DNA of 64,000 nt. Origin: CAZHRC01 sp964533865. Its GTDB lineage: Bacteria > Bacillota > Clostridia > Tissierellales > Peptoniphilaceae. Each line of letters starts with the position of its first letter. Position 1 is the first letter of the stretch. Positions 61,853 to 64,000 of the stretch are shown piece by piece. The DNA lies in assembly GCA_964533865.1 (NCBI GenBank), contig CAZHRC010000003.1, positions 93,139-157,138 of the forward strand. Direction: 5' to 3'. The translations under genes were made by a program, and so were the position numbers. Under the pieces are notes generated by a model. That model did no database searches and was not told the origin of the DNA. It saw only the letters and a program-made list of their open reading frames with translations.

Positions 61853-61907
61853 TCTTAAGGTTCTTAATAAAATCTTAATGATTTATAGCGAAGTGACCGG
61901 GTATTAT
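61853..61907 (+). promoter_or_regulatory. Promoter with three TCTTAA repeats before the metalloprotease gene
   Basis: TCTTAA at 61853, 61862 and 61873 (spacing 9 and 11 bp), then TATTAT at 61902-61907 as -10. The last repeat abuts the -35 position. Evenly phased hexamers are typical of OmpR-family activator sites. Confidence 0.5.
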
Positions 61908-61995
61908 TCTAGTAAGGTATACCTCGCTTATTTTCCGAGGTTCGTTCGCGACAGACCCTGCAAACCTTAATACAAAAACTTAGCATGAAGGATCT

Positions 61996-62524
61996 ATGAA
62001 ACGCAACCTAAACCACTTACCGCGCATCGTTTTCGGAGCCTTTCTAGCTCTAATGGTTATCTTTCCCACCATTTCCGATGCCTATGTTCACTATCCTCGT
62101 GGCTATTACCATTCTTCTGTTCAGGTAAATGCCTTGATTGTCGATACAAAACGCTATGAAGCGCCCTACTACAAATCAATGTCCGCTTGGAACGGAGCGA
62201 CCTCTCGTATACGATGGAGCAATGCGAACGCTTCCCGGAATGTTGTCAAAATAGTAGGTAACTCTAATGTCGCTTGGTATGGATAATCGCGCTCACGACA
62301 TAAAGCTCAATGGAAGAGCTGGTCGTTTTACCATTGAAATCAATGATGATAACATCCCTTCAGACGATAGTTTTCGCCAAAGTGTTATCGTCCATGAAAT
62401 GGGTCACGCCCTGTGTTTAGATCATGTCTCGACTGGTACATCGATCATGAATACACGTCGAAACCGCTACAAAATCGTCAAACCAAATGCAGATGACGTA
62501 AAGGGGGTAAATTATGCGTACTAA
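61996..62524 (+). pseudogene. Secreted matrixin-type zinc metalloprotease, single-base frameshift
   Basis: Two overlapping frames encode one protein. The first part (ATG 61996) has a signal peptide (about 1-28) and mature start YVHYPRGYYHSSVQV; it ends out of frame after SNVAWYG. The second part continues as DNRAHDIKLNGRAGRF and contains the zinc motif HEMGHALCLDH (HExxHxxxxxH) and Met-turn SIMN. Removing one base near 62276-62282 yields about 175 residues reading AWYDNRAHD. The next gene starts within its final codons. Confidence 0.8.
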
Positions 62525-63236
62525 ACAACGCTTTCAAAAAATCATCTTTGTCATTTTCTCCATCCTTCTTCTCGCTGGATGTCAGAAAGAACCTGCAAAA
62601 ACCGCTACGGTTACGCCGGAGACCTCAGAAAAGTCTGAAAAATCTACAATAGCAGTGGCAGAAACCTCTGAAGAACCTACATTCAACCCAAACAACCATG
62701 CAGATTACCCCCACTGGGACAGCCTCGCTTCCATCGTCGAGACCAGTACCGACGTGGTACGTGCCGAAATCGTCGAGGACAAAGGGGTACAACAGTTAAC
62801 ATTTAATAACAGATTCATCCCTGGTGATACCTTTGATCTTCCCTATCGCATCTACACATTAAAAGTCACCCAACCTTTAAAAGGTTCACTCAAAGCTGAT
62901 GCCACCTTTGATATTAAAGTGGATCAGATGGAATACGCTAAAGAGTTGACCCAAGATGGGATCTATTTTCTCAAGCTCCACGAGGATAGCCCTGCAAGCC
63001 TTTTGAATCCTTATCAAGGCAACCTCCCGATCGTTTCCGATCAAATCGCCCTCGACAAAGATACTCTAGCGCTCTTCGTCGATGATAACCCCGAAAGGCA
63101 AGAAGCCCTTGAACAAGTCGAAGCCCTTCAACAAAACAAAGACCCCAAAGAAACCAAGACCTATGAAATACCAACACCGATTGTTTTGACCGCTGAGGAT
63201 GTCCTTGGTCAAATCGAAACCATCACAAAGCCTTAA
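62514..63236 (+). CDS. Lipoprotein of unknown function next to the metalloprotease
   Basis: 240 residues. Signal peptide with lipobox LLAGC (Cys23), Thr/Ser/Glu-rich linker, then a domain (about 60-215) with strands such as VVRAEIVEDKGVQQL, YRIYTLKVTQPLKGSL, and ATFDIKVDQMEY; the pattern of a beta-sandwich resembles secreted proteins of the type 'STDVVRAEV...VxxxLKG'. No enzyme motif. Coupled to the metalloprotease (overlap 11 bases, RBS AAGGGGG), so an inhibitor, substrate or anchor of the protease is possible. Confidence 0.75.
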   Translation: MRTKQRFQKIIFVIFSILLLAGCQKEPAKTATVTPETSEKSEKSTIAVAETSEEPTFNPNNHADYPHWDSLASIVETSTDVVRAEIVEDKGVQQLTFNNRFIPGDTFDLPYRIYTLKVTQPLKGSLKADATFDIKVDQMEYAKELTQDGIYFLKLHEDSPASLLNPYQGNLPIVSDQIALDKDTLALFVDDNPERQEALEQVEALQQNKDPKETKTYEIPTPIVLTAEDVLGQIETITKP

Positions 63237-63243
63237 CACCACT

Positions 63244-63276
63244 AGAGCGGACCTTTGAGTCCGCTCTTTTTTTGAA
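63244..63276 (+). terminator. Intrinsic terminator of the lipoprotein gene
   Basis: AGAGCGGAC and GTCCGCTCT arms with a 6-base loop followed by T7, directly after the stop codon. Confidence 0.9.
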
Positions 63277-63642
63277 TTTTTTTGAGTTTTTGTCAAATCG
63301 TATTGGTTGAGACTCAAATAACGGTGAAACCCGAAAGAGACATACCCTCGGCTGGCTGACATCAAATGAATGTTTCATCGACAACTCCACTAACCCTAAG
63401 TTTCTCTAATATACAGGAACACCTGTCTTCCTTTTACCGAAATATTTTCGACCAGATCGTTAGGCTCTATTACTTCCAACACGATTTATTATAGAGTCTT
63501 GTAGTTATGTTTCTTTCTGGCAAAAACAGACGATTATCGTCTACATACAATGGTTTAGATTGGAATACCTTTTGTTCAGTCCCTAGACATTCACTCAACA
63601 TAGAGCCAACGGACATCATCTTTCAGATGGCAAATCTCTTAA
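63277..63642. other. Gene-free A+T-rich stretch
   Basis: No open frame with an RBS or recognisable product, RNA gene or strong hairpin was seen here. It leads into the repeat pair to the right. Confidence 0.6.
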
Positions 63643-63717
63643 CCTTGACCTAGCGTCCATCTCCGAGGGAGGTGGGTCGGCACGCCCTTTGCCGACTCGA
63701 AGGGCGGGTCTTGACCT
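63643..63717 (+). repeat. Interspersed repeat, copy 1
   Basis: Begins CTTGACCTA, contains TCCATCTCCGAGGGAGGTGG, a GTCGGC...GCCGAC hairpin, and ends near CGGGTCTTGACCT. The core resembles palindromic interspersed repeats common in Clostridia. Variants of TTCTTGACCTTRAT recur directly to the right (63709-63770). Confidence 0.6.
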
Positions 63718-64000
63718 AATTTCTTGACCTTGATCTTAACACCCTTCATGTTCTTGACCTTAATCGCTAGATCTTTACATCAAGCGAAGCTCAGTCATTT
63801 ACCTGCCCACAGGGCAGACTTCATGTGCGCAGACACACGCCACTGCCCCCTCCCTCAGTCTCGGCAAAGTGCGCCGAGCCAGCTCCCTCGGAGATGGAGC
63901 CTAAGGTCAAGGGCAACACCTTCTGCTCGAAAAGAACGCTTCGAATCCACCAGAGCCAATGGCGATGGGTCGAAGGCGCCTTGAGACGATTGACGACATC
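63718..64000. other. Gene-free region between and beyond the repeat copies
   Basis: Contains short CTTGACCTTRAT direct repeats and mixed-composition sequence to the window edge. An 86-codon open frame exists but lacks an RBS and spans the repeat, so it is not called. Confidence 0.5.
63843..63911 (-). repeat. Interspersed repeat, copy 2, inverted
   Basis: Reverse complement reads CTTGACCTTAGGCTCCATCT then CCGAGGGAGCTGGCTCGGCG, similar to copy 1 over some 55 bases with a few differences and a matching GCTCGGC...GCCGAG hairpin. Copies 1 and 2 face each other across about 125 bases. Confidence 0.6.

Noticed and set aside
63724..63984. 86-codon open frame near the right edge
   Set aside because: No RBS, composition not protein-like, and it overlaps the interspersed repeat.
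63601..64000. CRISPR array at the right edge
   Set aside because: The repeats are few, unequal in length, partly inverted and without regular spacers.

Overview
The window looks like chromosome of an anaerobic member of the Clostridia (Bacillota). Evidence: Gram-positive style ribosome binding sites; a SCIFF ribosomal peptide with its radical SAM maturase; two secreted proteins carrying cell-wall-binding repeat 2 (CWB2) triplets; a hybrid-cluster protein with a Crp/Fnr regulator; molybdenum cofactor genes; and several ABC importers with lipoprotein binding subunits. Genus cannot be fixed from the sequence. No rRNA, tRNA, CRISPR array, prophage or intact insertion sequence was seen.

Layout. 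1-1.9 kb: the end of a MATE exporter and a universal stress protein. 1.9-12 kb (minus strand): nudC, then a long operon deoR-cupin-nupNOPQ-Gfo/Idh-punA-mtnA for nucleoside uptake and salvage, with a strong promoter and operator-like repeats before deoR. 12-16.4 kb: a nitrosative-stress group (rhodanese, hemerythrin, unknown 199-aa protein, Hcp-DUF1858) with its Crp/Fnr regulator and a GTAAC-N4-GTTAC palindrome centred at -41.5 of the predicted hcp start. 16.5-19.1 kb: scfA-scfB-PHP. 19.1-24.9 kb: PLP decarboxylase, CWB2 polysaccharide deacetylase, DJ-1, thioesterase, DUF4342, nadE. 24.9-31.2 kb: pstSCAB-phoU-phoP-phoR with Pho-box-like repeats before pstS. 31.3-37.2 kb: a maltose-type sugar importer whose MalF has a large extra N-terminal domain. 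37.4-43 kb: a graveyard of ABC exporters. 43-46.9 kb: DUF951, mscS, DUF5711 and mgtE. 46.9-52.9 kb: moaB, a MoeA-like protein, MOSC, moaC, moaA, modCBA. 53-58.3 kb: LCP transferase, small membrane protein, MATE exporter, and a CWB2 protein fused to a D-glucuronyl C5-epimerase-like domain. 58.5-63.2 kb (plus strand): a secreted-protein/ABC/metalloprotease/lipoprotein cluster. 63.2-64 kb: no gene; an inverted repeat pair.

The most unusual content is in three places. First, the cell-wall-anchored C5-epimerase-like protein (56.4-58.3 kb). Second, the plus-strand cluster beside it, in which the first secreted-protein gene is bracketed by 18-19 bp inverted repeats and the ABC ATPase lacks its Walker A segment. 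Third, the repeated damage to ABC exporters: an ECF sigma factor fused by deletion to a headless ATPase, a gutted MacB-like ATPase, and a permease broken by one in-frame stop.

Four further genes (nupP, nupN, a permease and a matrixin-type protease) each need exactly one base change in a short homopolymer to restore full-length proteins. These may be real lesions or sequencing errors, and this matters for interpreting the nucleoside importer in particular. All functional assignments rest on reading motifs and gene order; no database search was run.
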